64,000 bases of DNA from positions 1,426,001 to 1,490,000 of the forward strand of contig NZ_RBAN01000001.1 in the NCBI RefSeq assembly GCF_003626655.1, given 5' to 3'. This DNA comes from Micromonospora costi. GTDB taxonomy: Bacteria; Actinomycetota; Actinomycetes; Mycobacteriales; Micromonosporaceae. Below, piece by piece: positions 1-9,120 of the stretch (positions are counted from its first letter, which is position 1; the number at the start of each line of letters is the position of its first letter). The notes beneath the pieces were generated by a model. It searched no databases and was not told the DNA's origin. It saw only the letters and a program-made list of their open reading frames with translations. The translations under genes and the position numbers were made by a program.

Positions 1-2135
1 GCGCGGTCGTCGTCGCTGTCGAGCCGGGCCACGAACGAACGGTCGATCTTCAGCTCGGTGGCCGGGATGCGGTGCAGGTAGCTCAGCGAGGAGTACCCGG
101 TGCCGAAGTCGTCGATGGCGATGCCGATCCCCAGCTCGCGCAGCTGGCCCAGCCGGTCCAGCACCGCCTCGCTGCTCTCGATGAGCGCCGACTCGGTCAG
201 TTCCAGGGTCAGCGCACGCGGCGCCAGCCCGGCGGCGGCGGTGGCCGCGGTGACCGTGGCGATGAGGTCCGGCCGGCGCAGGTGCGCCGCCGAGATGTTC
301 ACCGCGACCGTGGCCTGCGGCGCCCGCTTCCGCCACGTGGCCGCGGCGCGGCACGCCTCGTGGATCACCCAGCGATCGATCGGCAGGATGAGCCCCGCCT
401 CCTCGGCCAGCGGCAGGAACCGGGCCGGCGTGAGCACGCCCAGCCGCGGGTGCCACCACCGCACCAGCGCCTCGGCGCTGCGCACGGCCCCCGTGGCGAG
501 GTCCACGATCGGCTGGAACTCCAGGCGCAGCTGCCCCTCGTCGACGGCCCGGCGCAGGTCCGCGATCAGCTCCGCGCGGGACACCGCCGACTCTCGCAGC
601 AACGGCGTGCAGATCCGGTACGCGGACTTCCCGGCGGCCTTGGCCGCGTACATGGCGATGTCGGCGTCGCGGAGCAGGTCGGTGGGGGACGCGTGCTGCG
701 GGCCGTACTCGGCGATGCCGATGCTCGCCGACGGGTGGACGCCGGCGTCCTCCTCGCCGTCGGACGGCTGCAACGCCTGGAGCAGCCGTTGGGCCAGCCG
801 TTCCGGTGCCGCGGAACTATCGCCGTCGACCAGCACCGCGAACTCGTCGCCGCCCAGCCGGGCGATGGTGCCGTCACCGTCCACGGCGGCCCGCATGCGG
901 GCCGCCAGGCCGCTCAGCAGGGCGTCGCCGGTGGCGTGCCCGAAGCGGTCGTTGACCTGCTTGAACCCGTCCAGGTCGAGCAGCAGGACGGCCACCCGGC
1001 CGTCGTCGCGCAGCGCCCGGCGCAGCCGACGTGTGAACATCAGCCGGTTCGGCAGCCCGGTGAGCTGGTCGGTGTAGGCGAGCTGGCGCAGCTGGGCCAC
1101 CAGCCACAGGTTCTCGTACGCGGCGAGCCCCTGCCGTACGGCCAGCGCCGCGAGCAGCGCCAGAATGCCGCCGAAGACGAGGTGCGGGGTCTGCCCGCTC
1201 GGCTGTCGGGCCAGCATCACCGCCACGATCGCCCCGCCCACCGGCAGGTACGGCAACGCCACCCGCCACCACGGCGGAGGCGCCGCGTCGGCCGTGTCGT
1301 CGGTGTCGGCGCGGACCGGCGGCGGCGGATATCCCGTCGCGGCGGCGATCAGCAGGTAGCTCAGCGGCCAGCACAGGTCGAGCGGATGACCGGGCGCGTA
1401 GTCGCCGCGCGCGAAGAGGGCCACGTACGCGGTGTCGGACAGCGCCCGGAGGGCCAGGCTCCCCGCGATGAGGCTCATCGGTCGCCACACCGGCCGGGCC
1501 GGACCGGCCACCGCGACCAGGATGGTGAGCTGCATCAGGTCGAACATGGGGTAGAGCAGCCCGAGCGTCCGGACCGGGTCGGCCAGGTCGGCGTCGGCGA
1601 CGTTCCGGAACACCACCACCCACGCGATCGGCACGAGCGCCAGCGCGACGATCACCCCGTCGAGCAGGATGCGGGCGCGGCCGACGGCCGTGCGCGGGGC
1701 GGTGAGCGAGCAGAGCAGCGCGGCCGTGCCGGTGAGGATGCCGGCGGTGAAGACGGCGCCGATGAGCGGGGTGTGCGGGAGGTCGTCGCCGGTCAGCCGC
1801 TCGACGGTCCAGATCAGCCGCCCCGCCGCCGCGAGCGCCATGGTGGCGGCCAGCAGCGACCAGAACCGGCGGAGCGACGCGGGCTGGCGCCGCGCCGCGC
1901 TCGCGCAGGCGACGGCGGCCCACCCGGCCACCGTCATGGCGCCCAGGTCGCTGACGAGCGCCGCGGCCGGCAGCGCGGCCACGAGCCAGAACGCTTCGAG
2001 GAGGACGACGGATCCGGCGACGAGCAGGCCGGTCCGGCCGAGCGCCCTCGGCGGACGGGTGGGCGCGGTGGGCGCGGCCCCGCGCGGCTCGCGGGCGGCG
2101 GGCCCGGCGGCCGGCGTCAGCTCCTGCGGCGGCAC
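1..2135 (-). CDS. Membrane-anchored GGDEF-EAL protein (cyclic di-GMP turnover), 3' end cut by window edge
   Basis: The N-terminal ~390 residues are hydrophobic, with several predicted membrane segments. A GGDEF domain follows, with the intact signature LGGDEF near residue 427, then an EAL domain with EAL near residue 555 and DDFGTGYSS near residue 677. GGDEF domains make and EAL domains hydrolyse cyclic di-GMP. Both signatures are intact, so either or both activities are possible. The reading frame is open to the first base of the window, so the C-terminus is missing. The GTG start at 2135 was chosen because GGAG lies 5 bases upstream and an earlier AGGGAG is nearby; the frame stays open further upstream. 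The frame shows the usual high GC at third positions. Confidence 0.85.
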   Translation of the reverse strand, partial: MPPQELTPAAGPAAREPRGAAPTAPTRPPRALGRTGLLVAGSVVLLEAFWLVAALPAAALVSDLGAMTVAGWAAVACASAARRQPASLRRFWSLLAATMALAAAGRLIWTVERLTGDDLPHTPLIGAVFTAGILTGTAALLCSLTAPRTAVGRARILLDGVIVALALVPIAWVVVFRNVADADLADPVRTLGLLYPMFDLMQLTILVAVAGPARPVWRPMSLIAGSLALRALSDTAYVALFARGDYAPGHPLDLCWPLSYLLIAAATGYPPPPVRADTDDTADAAPPPWWRVALPYLPVGGAIVAVMLARQPSGQTPHLVFGGILALLAALAVRQGLAAYENLWLVAQLRQLAYTDQLTGLPNRLMFTRRLRRALRDDGRVAVLLLDLDGFKQVNDRFGHATGDALLSGLAARMRAAVDGDGTIARLGGDEFAVLVDGDSSAAPERLAQRLLQALQPSDGEEDAGVHPSASIGIAEYGPQHASPTDLLRDADIAMYAAKAAGKSAYRICTPLLRESAVSRAELIADLRRAVDEGQLRLEFQPIVDLATGAVRSAEALVRWWHPRLGVLTPARFLPLAEEAGLILPIDRWVIHEACRAAATWRKRAPQATVAVNISAAHLRRPDLIATVTAATAAAGLAPRALTLELTESALIESSEAVLDRLGQLRELGIGIAIDDFGTGYSSLSYLHRIPATELKIDRSFVARLDSDDDR

Positions 2136-2461
2136 GCTCGCTCCGGCTCCCTCCGTGCGGGCGCTCGACGGCGCGGACCGCCCCGGCAAACCCGGGAAAG
2201 CGTAGCCAGCGCCCGGGCACCGCCGCCAGAGCCGACACCGAGACCAATCAGGACGGCGGCGGGTCGCCCTGGCGGTGGAGGGTGACCAGCACGCCGTAGC
2301 GGGGCTCGTCGTCGCCTGCGTCCCCCCGCGCCGCACCGGCCTGGAGGCGCCCGCCGTCACGGCGTCCACCGCTGTGCACTGAGCCCGGCGCCGGCAGACA
2401 GGCGTGCGGGCCGCCCTCGCCGGGCGGCCCGCATCATCCCTGCTCTGTGGCGGTCAGCGCG
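2136..2461. other. Intergenic stretch of 326 bp with a terminator but no supported gene
   Basis: This lies between two minus-strand genes. The only clear element is the hairpin at 2405-2433. No reading frame has convincing coding character. It probably carries the promoter for the GGDEF-EAL gene, but I could not pick out reliable -35 and -10 boxes. Confidence 0.5.
2405..2433 (-). terminator. Hairpin terminator after the pseudoprotease gene
   Basis: Perfect 12-bp stem (2405-2416 with 2422-2433) and a 5-base loop, 29 bases after the stop codon of the minus-strand gene ending at 2462. It has no long U-tract, as is usual in GC-rich actinobacteria. Confidence 0.7.
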
Positions 2462-4672
2462 TCACCAGCGGCGGGTGCTGTCCGGCCAGGAGTCGTACGG
2501 GCGGGCCGACAGGATCGGATCCCAACCGCCGCTCGCCGTGCCCGCCGGGACGTACGGCGCCACGTCGGACCCGTTGCCGTCGAACGGGCTGAGGTCGAAC
2601 CATCCGGTCACCACGCCGTTCGCGTCACGCCGGTAGTACTGCCCACCGCCGGGCGAGACGAGCGACGTGAGCCCGCTCCACCCCGTCGCCACGAGGTCGG
2701 TGCGCTTCCACACGTCGTTCGCGTCGATCTCGTACGCCACGAGGATGCTGCCGGCCGTGGCGAGCAGCCGGTTGCGGCCGGTGGCGGCGAGGGTGGGCAC
2801 GCCGAAGCCACTCGCCGGAGTCCGGTCGCCGTTGTAGACCGGCCAGCCGGGCAGGTCGGCGGCCACCGGCTTGGCCTTGTTCACCCGGTAGCGGCGCAGG
2901 AACGTGCCGGCGGTGCCGAAGAGGGTGCCGTTGCCGTCGTACACCAGCCGGTCATGCGTCCAGCCACCGACGTTGAGGTCGACCACGGAGAAGACCAGCG
3001 GGTCGAGGCTGACCACGTCGACGCGGTTCAGCCGCCCCTCCGTGCTCGTGACGAGCAGCGTGTCCGAGTTGAGGGTGGCCATCGCCTTCGGCGTGAAGCC
3101 GAGGGTCTGCTGCGACACGGCGGCGATCCGCTTCTCCCCGGTCACCGGGTCGAGCGCCGTGTACGACAGCCGACCGTCGGGCCGGGTGCCGAAGACCGAC
3201 ACGAGGCCGGTCCAGGGCCGGGCCGACAGGAGCACCTGGTTCCAGCCCGACGTGCTCACCGGGTCCGCCGGGAAGCTCTGGATGTCCGCGCCGCTGCCGT
3301 CGAGGGGGTTGGCGTCCCGGTACCGGTCCAGCCGGCCGGTGGACGTGCGGGCGTAGTACAGCCCACCTCCCGGGGACACCACGTGCGTCGGGCCGGCCCA
3401 CCCGGTCGTCGCCAGGGCGCCTCCGGACCAGCCCGTGCCGGTGGAGTCGTTGCCGTAGATGCGGTAGGACAGCAGGCGCCCGTCGGAGGCCGTGCCGAGG
3501 ATCCGCCCCGCGCCGGGGGAGGTGATGGTCTTCTGGCTGAAACCGGTGTCGATGACCGTCGTCCTGGTGAGGTCGTCGGCGCTCGCGGGCTTGGCGCGGG
3601 TGACGGTGCGCCGGTAGAGCTGGTTGGTGCTGCCGTTGATGTAGTACAGCGAGCCGTAGCCGTCGTACGTGATCCGGTCGTACGGCGACCAGCCGCTCGT
3701 GATCCTCGTGGTCGTGTAGGTCAGCGGGTCGTAGCCCGTGACGTCCACCCGGTACATGCTGCCGCCGGTGTCCGTGATCAGGATGGTGTCGGCGTTCAGC
3801 GTCGCCATGGCCTTCGGGGCGAAACCGAGGGCGACGGCGGACGTCCGGTCGGCCCGCAGGTCACCGGTCTCCGAGTCGATGACGCTGTAGGTCAGCCGCC
3901 CGTCGCCGAGCACACCGAAGATCTGCACGTCGGCGAGCTGCTCCCGGACCCACGCGCCGAGGTCGTCGACCCGGGTGGCGGTCGCGCCGTCGCGGGTCTC
4001 GGTCTCGCCGAGGCAGCCCTTCTGCCAGGACGTGGCGGCGATCGCCACCAGCTCGACGGCGCCCGCGTTGTCGCGGAACGCCGGCCCGCCCGCGTCGCCC
4101 TTGCAGATCGTGGCGCCCGAGGTGCCCAGCAGGCCGACCGCGCCCGTCGACACGTCCTGGACGGTGAAGCCGCCCTGGTGCAGCCGGTCGGGCACCCATT
4201 CCGTGCTGGTCCGGCCGTACCCGGTCACGGTGAGCGCCTCGGTGGCGGCCGGCGCCGTGGTGGCCAGCGCCACCGGCGGGACGTCGGTGACCGGCGCGGA
4301 GAGCCGGACCAGGGCGAGGTTGCGGCCCGGGTGCGGCGTCACGTGGGTGATGGTGCGCTGCTGGCCGGCGCCGGTGGTGAGGTCCGTCCGGCCGACCACC
4401 ACGGTGCTGGGCCGGGCGGGTGCGCCGGCGGCCACGGGTGCGGCGCCGTCGGCGAAGCAACTCGCCGCCGTCACCACCCAGTCCGGGTCGATGAGCGCGC
4501 CCGAGCAGGCGCGGACGTCACCGAAGGTGACCTTCGCGGTGAAGCGGTAGACGCCGTCCGGCACCGGCTGCGCACCGGCGACGGCCTGGGCGGCGCCGCC
4601 GCCGAGCAGGCCGGCCGCGACCGTGGCGCCGAGCAGGGCGGCGCCCCACCGGCGTGAGCGGTGAGCTGACAC
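2462..4672 (-). CDS. Secreted trypsin-fold pseudoprotease with C-terminal tachylectin-like beta-propeller
   Basis: 736 residues. An N-terminal signal peptide (basic residues, a hydrophobic stretch, AQA near residue 30) indicates secretion. Residues ~40-230 have the S1 (trypsin) layout, but each catalytic position is changed: VVTAASC has Ser71 where His is expected, NLALVRL has Asn118 for Asp, and GDAGGP has Ala194 for Ser. It is therefore very unlikely to be a peptidase. Residues ~240-730 contain two long related halves with recurring segments such as 'PKAMATLN' and 'GGWTHDRL/SGWSPYDRI', typical of tachylectin-type propellers that bind sugars. A binding or scaffold role outside the cell is inferred. 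The GTG start follows GGGGGA. Confidence 0.85.
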   Translation of the reverse strand: MSAHRSRRWGAALLGATVAAGLLGGGAAQAVAGAQPVPDGVYRFTAKVTFGDVRACSGALIDPDWVVTAASCFADGAAPVAAGAPARPSTVVVGRTDLTTGAGQQRTITHVTPHPGRNLALVRLSAPVTDVPPVALATTAPAATEALTVTGYGRTSTEWVPDRLHQGGFTVQDVSTGAVGLLGTSGATICKGDAGGPAFRDNAGAVELVAIAATSWQKGCLGETETRDGATATRVDDLGAWVREQLADVQIFGVLGDGRLTYSVIDSETGDLRADRTSAVALGFAPKAMATLNADTILITDTGGSMYRVDVTGYDPLTYTTTRITSGWSPYDRITYDGYGSLYYINGSTNQLYRRTVTRAKPASADDLTRTTVIDTGFSQKTITSPGAGRILGTASDGRLLSYRIYGNDSTGTGWSGGALATTGWAGPTHVVSPGGGLYYARTSTGRLDRYRDANPLDGSGADIQSFPADPVSTSGWNQVLLSARPWTGLVSVFGTRPDGRLSYTALDPVTGEKRIAAVSQQTLGFTPKAMATLNSDTLLVTSTEGRLNRVDVVSLDPLVFSVVDLNVGGWTHDRLVYDGNGTLFGTAGTFLRRYRVNKAKPVAADLPGWPVYNGDRTPASGFGVPTLAATGRNRLLATAGSILVAYEIDANDVWKRTDLVATGWSGLTSLVSPGGGQYYRRDANGVVTGWFDLSPFDGNGSDVAPYVPAGTASGGWDPILSARPYDSWPDSTRRW

Positions 4673-4791
4673 GTGATCCCCCGTCCGAGCTGTACGAGCA
4701 TTTCGAGCCTCGTGGATGTTATCCGGGTGACCGTTCGGAGGAGGCCCACGCTTCCATAAGCGATCAAGGCAGCCCTAAGCGGGCGTACACG

Positions 4792-6297
4792 TCAGTCCCA
4801 CGCCTCCGCGGCGGGGCCGGCGTCGAGGTCCGGCGCGGTCGTCGGCGGGCCGCCGTGCGTCCACGGCGTCTCCTCCGGCGCGGGGAACGCTCCGGCGGGC
4901 AGGAAGGCGTCGGAGAGCGTCGTGTAGCAGACCCGCTCCCCCACCTCCGGCACGCTGCCCGCCGGTGCGGTCAGGCCGCGTCCCATGCCGCCGGACAGCT
5001 CCAGCACCACCTCGGTCTTGCCGTCCGCCGCCGGGGTCAGGAAGACCACCCGGGCCTTCTGGCCGGGCCGGACGGGCGAGTGGAGCGTCGCGCCGAGCGG
5101 CACCAGCACCGGCTCGGTGGTCACCACCTGGATCCGCGGGCGCAGCACGGGCCGCTTCCCGGTGTCGTCGACCCGTCCCGGATCGGCGAGCGTCACCTCG
5201 CCCACGAACGCCTCGCCGGTCAGCCGGTGCGCGGCCATCACGAGCGGGTCGTCGTAGGCGCGCTGCACCGCGTACGACGTGAGCGCCCGCTCCAGGCGGT
5301 GCAGACGGACGGCGGCCGCCACCGCGCCGTCGCGGCGGGGCTGCGGGCCGCCGCCCGCGTCGACGTGCTCGGCGTGCGCGGTGAACGCGTCCCGGTCGCC
5401 CGCCCAGCGCCCCTCGACCCGGGCGCCCGGCGGCAGCCCGCGCAGCAGTCCCACGCCGCGCCACATCAGCTCCCAGGTGGGCGCGAGCTGGTCGCGCAGG
5501 AGCGCCTCCAGCGTCGCGTACGCCCCGGCGCGGGCCTCTGGGTCGTCCTCCGCCGCGGCGTACGCCTCGATGGCCGGTGCGAGCCGACGGTTGTCGAAGT
5601 CCGGGTCGGTGGCCGGACCGGCGGGCGGGTGGAGGGCCGGATCCTCGGCCCGGGCGGCCGCCTCCGCGCCGGTCATCCCGGCGGGCGGGTCGATCCAACC
5701 GAGCAGCGCCGGCAGGTGCAGGTCCTCCACGGCGCTCTGTCCCGTCGCCCAGTGCAGGGTCAACGCGTCGGTCATGGCGAGCAGCGCCGACGAGCCGGGG
5801 TGCTCGGCCCGCTCAGCGAAGAAGGTCAGCCAGCGGCCGAGCAGCGGCACCGCCGGGGGCACCGGGTGCTCGCCGTCCGGCCGCCGGAACCGGGTGGAGC
5901 GGCCGAGCAACCGCAGGAAGGTGATCCCGGCCGGGTTCGGCACCAGCAGTTGCGGCGCGTCGACGTACCGGTGCCGCACGTCGCGGCCCCGGTCGACCGG
6001 CACCGCCTCGGTGGCCGCGCGGTGCCCGTCCACGTAGGACAGCAGGATCCCGGCCAGCTCGGCGGCGAACGCGAAGCGTTGGTCCCGGTTGCGCGGCTGC
6101 GGCACGACGAGCAGGCGCGCGTCGTCCGGCGCCGCGCCGACCAGCGCGCCGAGCGGGGCGTTCGCCTCACCCGCCAGGGCGAGCGGCACCACCACCAGCG
6201 GCCGCGCGTGCAGGTGCAGGTGCCGGACGGTCGCCACGGGCTGGGCGATTCCGGCCGCCACCGCCTGCGCCTTGGCGAGGGCGTGCAGCGTACTCAT
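4792..6297 (-). CDS. Uncharacterised 501-aa protein coupled to an Fe-S nuclease
   Basis: I do not recognise the family. The protein is soluble, with no signal peptide, transmembrane segment or Walker motif. The N-terminal ~150 residues include a His-rich strand (HLHLHA) and alternating hydrophobic strands. The middle is mostly helical. The last ~130 residues (from about IQVVTTEPVLVPLG) look beta-rich, possibly a small barrel. The ATG at 6297 overlaps the stop of the upstream nuclease gene (ATGA), so the two are probably translated together and work together. A nucleic-acid-handling partner is inferred only from that pairing. An in-frame open stretch upstream of 6297 overlaps the nuclease gene and was not used. 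Confidence 0.75.
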   Translation of the reverse strand: MSTLHALAKAQAVAAGIAQPVATVRHLHLHARPLVVVPLALAGEANAPLGALVGAAPDDARLLVVPQPRNRDQRFAFAAELAGILLSYVDGHRAATEAVPVDRGRDVRHRYVDAPQLLVPNPAGITFLRLLGRSTRFRRPDGEHPVPPAVPLLGRWLTFFAERAEHPGSSALLAMTDALTLHWATGQSAVEDLHLPALLGWIDPPAGMTGAEAAARAEDPALHPPAGPATDPDFDNRRLAPAIEAYAAAEDDPEARAGAYATLEALLRDQLAPTWELMWRGVGLLRGLPPGARVEGRWAGDRDAFTAHAEHVDAGGGPQPRRDGAVAAAVRLHRLERALTSYAVQRAYDDPLVMAAHRLTGEAFVGEVTLADPGRVDDTGKRPVLRPRIQVVTTEPVLVPLGATLHSPVRPGQKARVVFLTPAADGKTEVVLELSGGMGRGLTAPAGSVPEVGERVCYTTLSDAFLPAGAFPAPEETPWTHGGPPTTAPDLDAGPAAEAWD

Positions 6298-7394
6298 GCC
6301 GGAACGCCGAGCGCGTCGGCGCGCAACCGGGCGGCGGCGCGCAGCAGCGCGGCGGCCTCGGCCTGCTCGGGCTCGACGGCGTCCCCGCCGGCCGCGAGCG
6401 ACAGCACCTCCGGCACCGTGGCGAGGCCGCCGAGCGCCTCCCGCGCGGGCCGGCCCAGCGCGGCGGTGTGGCCGCGCGCCTCGTGCCGGCAGAAGTACGC
6501 CAACTCGCAGCTGGCCAGGCACTCCGGGGCGTAACGGGCCTCCACGGTGGCGAGCGCGGTGGCCAGGGTCGCCGGCTCGGCGGTCAGGTCGGCCGTGAAG
6601 TCCTCCGGCACGGCGGCCAGCAGGTCGTCGAGCCGGGCCATCCGGCGGAGCTGCCGGCGCAGCACGAGCAGCTGCCGACGCACGTCGAGCAGGCTGGCCA
6701 CCGGGCGGTTGGCGAAGTCGCGCGGGCAGATCAGCACCACCTCGTGCGACACCAGCTCCGGGTCGTGGCCGGCCGCGGCGAGCAGTTCGCGCAGCGCCAG
6801 CACGTACACCGCGGACTGGGTCGCGGCGGCCGAGACCTTCGCGGGGTCGGCCTGCCCGTCGATGACCGGAAAGGACTTGATCTCCACGACGTGGTACCGG
6901 CCGGCCAGCCGGGCGGCGACCAGGTCCGGTTCGAGGTGCACGCGCCGCCCGGCGACCTCGAGGCTGAGCAACGGGTGGTCGAACAGCGCGGCCGGTTGCT
7001 CCACGCCGGTCGGCGCGGCGGCGGTCAGCAGTTCCCGCGACCGGGCGTGTCGCTCGGGCAGGTCGTCGTCGGCGCCCAGGTCGGTCCAGTCGGCCCGGTC
7101 ACCGGGCTCGACCCCGAGGCGCTCGGCGACCAGCCGGAGCAGCGCGACGCCGCCGTCGGCCTTGACCTGCGCCTCGAACGCGTTGCCCCGGCTGATGGCG
7201 AAACGGGACTGGCCGAACCGGGCGGGGAAGCCGATCCGCTCGGCCAGCTTCGGCTTGTCGACCCCGGCGCCGTCGAGCACCGCCCGCCGGGCGCAGCCGG
7301 GGTTTCCTGTCAACGCGGCGATCGTCCGGGCGTTGTGCCGCCGGGCCGGGACACCGCCACGGATGGCCGCCAGTCGCTCCTCGCTGCTCGTCAT
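6294..7394 (-). CDS. PD-(D/E)XK nuclease with Cas4/AddB-like 4Fe-4S cysteine pattern
   Basis: 366 residues. The nuclease core is visible as EPD at 155-157 followed by EIK at 171-173, then Q193-x3-Y197, the RecB-type QxxxY motif. An early cysteine (Cys34) and a late cluster Cys292-x3-Cys296-x5-Cys302 flank the core. This is the arrangement that holds a 4Fe-4S cluster in Cas4 and AddB-type nucleases. DNA end processing is the likely activity, from family knowledge. No helicase, cas or addA gene is nearby. Its stop overlaps the start of the downstream unknown gene by ATGA. The ATG at 7394 has only a weak GGCGGA ahead of it. Confidence 0.85.
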   Translation of the reverse strand: MTSSEERLAAIRGGVPARRHNARTIAALTGNPGCARRAVLDGAGVDKPKLAERIGFPARFGQSRFAISRGNAFEAQVKADGGVALLRLVAERLGVEPGDRADWTDLGADDDLPERHARSRELLTAAAPTGVEQPAALFDHPLLSLEVAGRRVHLEPDLVAARLAGRYHVVEIKSFPVIDGQADPAKVSAAATQSAVYVLALRELLAAAGHDPELVSHEVVLICPRDFANRPVASLLDVRRQLLVLRRQLRRMARLDDLLAAVPEDFTADLTAEPATLATALATVEARYAPECLASCELAYFCRHEARGHTAALGRPAREALGGLATVPEVLSLAAGGDAVEPEQAEAAALLRAAARLRADALGVPA

Positions 7395-7454
7395 GATCCG
7401 CCAGGATATGCGCGTCGCGCCCGTCGGCGCGCGGACGACACCGCGGCGGCGCTG

Positions 7455-8849
7455 TCAGCCGACCGCCACCTCCTCGGCCCGCTGGCGGTCCGCGCCGCGA
7501 CGGACGAGCAACGCCACCGTCGCCGCGGCCACCAGCGCCACCCCGGCCATCGTCCAGAGCACGGTGTGCAGACCGCCGGTGAACCCGGGGTCGGCGAGCC
7601 GGCCGCGGGTGGTGCTGGCCAGGACCGCGCCGACCACCGCGATGGCGACGGTCTCGCTGGCCAGCCGGGCCGTGTTGATCATCCCGGCGCCGGTCGCCGC
7701 CCGGCTCGCGGCCACGCTGCCGATCGCCATCTGGTCGAGCAGGCCGATGGAGAGCCCGACCCCGACACCGATGGTGAGCAGCGGCCCGGCCAGCACGCCG
7801 GTGCCGCTGGTCGGACCGAGCAGGGTGGCCCAGGCCGCGCCGACGGCGACCACGGCGACCGACACGACGACCACCAGCGTGGCCGGCACCAGCCGCGTGA
7901 GCGCCCCGCTCAGCAGCGGCAGGACCAGGGTGGGCGCGGTGAGCAGGATGAGCGTCGCCCCGGCCGCGCCGGGGCTCAACCCGACCACCGTGGTGAGGTA
8001 CGAGGGCAGGTAGACCAGCAGCGGCACGAGCACCGCCACGATGGTGGCCGCCGCGAGGCAGATGCCGAGGAACCGGTGGCTGGCCAGCAACGCGAGGTCG
8101 AACATCGGGTCGGCGCGCCGGCGCTCGGCCCGGACGAAGAGCACCAGCAGCGCGAGCGTGGCGGCGAACGCGGCCACGATCCGCGGGTCGGTCCAGCCGA
8201 ACTCCGGACCCTGCACGAACCCGAAGATCAGCAACAGCAGCGCCGAGGTGAACGTGACGGTGCCGGGCCAGTCGACGCGCCCCGCCTCGACGGCCCGGGA
8301 CTCGGGCAGCAGCGGTACCAGGGCGAGCACCACGACCCCGGCCAGCGCCGGCACCGCGAACACCGCCCGCCAGCCCAGCGTGCCGATGAGCAGCCCGGCG
8401 ATGGAGGGGCCGAAGGCGAGACCGACGCCGATCGTCGTACCGAAGAGGCCGAACACGCGGGCGCGCGCCGCCCCGTGGAACGCACCGGCGAGCAGCCCCG
8501 ACCCGCTGGTCGCGGCGGCGGCCGCCCCCACACCGGCCAGCGCCCGGGCCGCGTCGAGCAGCACGATGTCGCCGGCCACGGCGGCCAGCAGCCCGGCACC
8601 CGCGAAGATCGACACGCCGGTGGCGAAGACGCGGCGTCGACCGAGCAGGTCGGCCAGCGCCCCGGTGGCCAGCATGAAGCTCGCGAAGGTGGCGTTGTAG
8701 CCGTTGACCACCCACTGCACGGCGGCGAGCCCGGCGTCGAGGTCCCGGCCGATGTCCGGCAGGGCTACCGAGGCGCCGGTGAGGGACACCGGCAGCGAGA
8801 GGGTGGACAGCAGGACGGCGACCAGCACGACGGCCGGGTGGTTGCGCAC
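7455..8849 (-). CDS. MFS multidrug exporter, DHA2 (EmrB/QacA) type
   Basis: 464 residues with about 14 hydrophobic membrane segments, typical of drug:proton antiporters of the DHA2 family. The loop motif 'GALADLLGRRRVF' (motif A) is near residue 60 and the motif C region 'GLAFGPSIAGLL' is intact. It probably exports hydrophobic or cationic compounds using the proton gradient; the substrate cannot be told from sequence. GTG start with GGGGAG five bases upstream. There is a 60-base gap to the nuclease operon, so it may be its own unit. Confidence 0.9.
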   Translation of the reverse strand: MRNHPAVVLVAVLLSTLSLPVSLTGASVALPDIGRDLDAGLAAVQWVVNGYNATFASFMLATGALADLLGRRRVFATGVSIFAGAGLLAAVAGDIVLLDAARALAGVGAAAAATSGSGLLAGAFHGAARARVFGLFGTTIGVGLAFGPSIAGLLIGTLGWRAVFAVPALAGVVVLALVPLLPESRAVEAGRVDWPGTVTFTSALLLLIFGFVQGPEFGWTDPRIVAAFAATLALLVLFVRAERRRADPMFDLALLASHRFLGICLAAATIVAVLVPLLVYLPSYLTTVVGLSPGAAGATLILLTAPTLVLPLLSGALTRLVPATLVVVVSVAVVAVGAAWATLLGPTSGTGVLAGPLLTIGVGVGLSIGLLDQMAIGSVAASRAATGAGMINTARLASETVAIAVVGAVLASTTRGRLADPGFTGGLHTVLWTMAGVALVAAATVALLVRRGADRQRAEEVAVG

Positions 8850-8939
8850 GATTCTCCCCGTTCGGACGGCCGCCCCAGCGTAGTTGCGGCCGGGGGGACC
8901 GACGCCCGATCGGGGTGGAAGATCACAGCGGGTAGCGAG

Positions 8940-9113
8940 CTACCGTCCGGCGGACCGGTTCCACGGCGAGCGGGGCACGCCGGTGCCCGCCAGGGGCCGG
9001 CGGCGCCGGCGCGGCCGGCGGCGGCCCGGTGTGCAGGGCGGCCGGGCGATCCGTGGCGCGGACGCGGCGGTGAGCGGTTGCCGGCCGGTCAGCCAGCGGA
9101 GGAAACGGGTCAT
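8940..9113 (-). CDS. Possible 57-aa Arg/Pro-rich small protein
   Basis: A short frame starting with ATG 7 bases after the stop of the zinc-ribbon gene: MTRFLRWLTG, then a run rich in Arg and Pro. The first half has high GC at third positions, and the position suggests translational coupling, but there is no recognisable domain. It may equally be a chance open frame in GC-rich DNA. Confidence 0.25.
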   Translation of the reverse strand: MTRFLRWLTGRQPLTAASAPRIARPPCTPGRRRPRRRRRPLAGTGVPRSPWNRSAGR

Positions 9114-9120
9114 CGCCGGC

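Noticed and set aside
874..2247. Minus-strand 457-codon frame with an ATG-like start over the GGDEF-EAL gene
   Set aside because: It is out of frame with the visible GGDEF and EAL motifs and its composition is Arg/Ala-rich. The correct frame runs off the window edge.
72..2285. Very long plus-strand open frames opposite the GGDEF-EAL gene
   Set aside because: They mirror the minus-strand gene, have Arg/Pro/Gly-rich nonsense composition and no domain. Long antisense frames are normal in DNA this GC-rich. The same applies to the large plus-strand frames opposite the AAA+/vWA, secA, hpf and mtrB genes.
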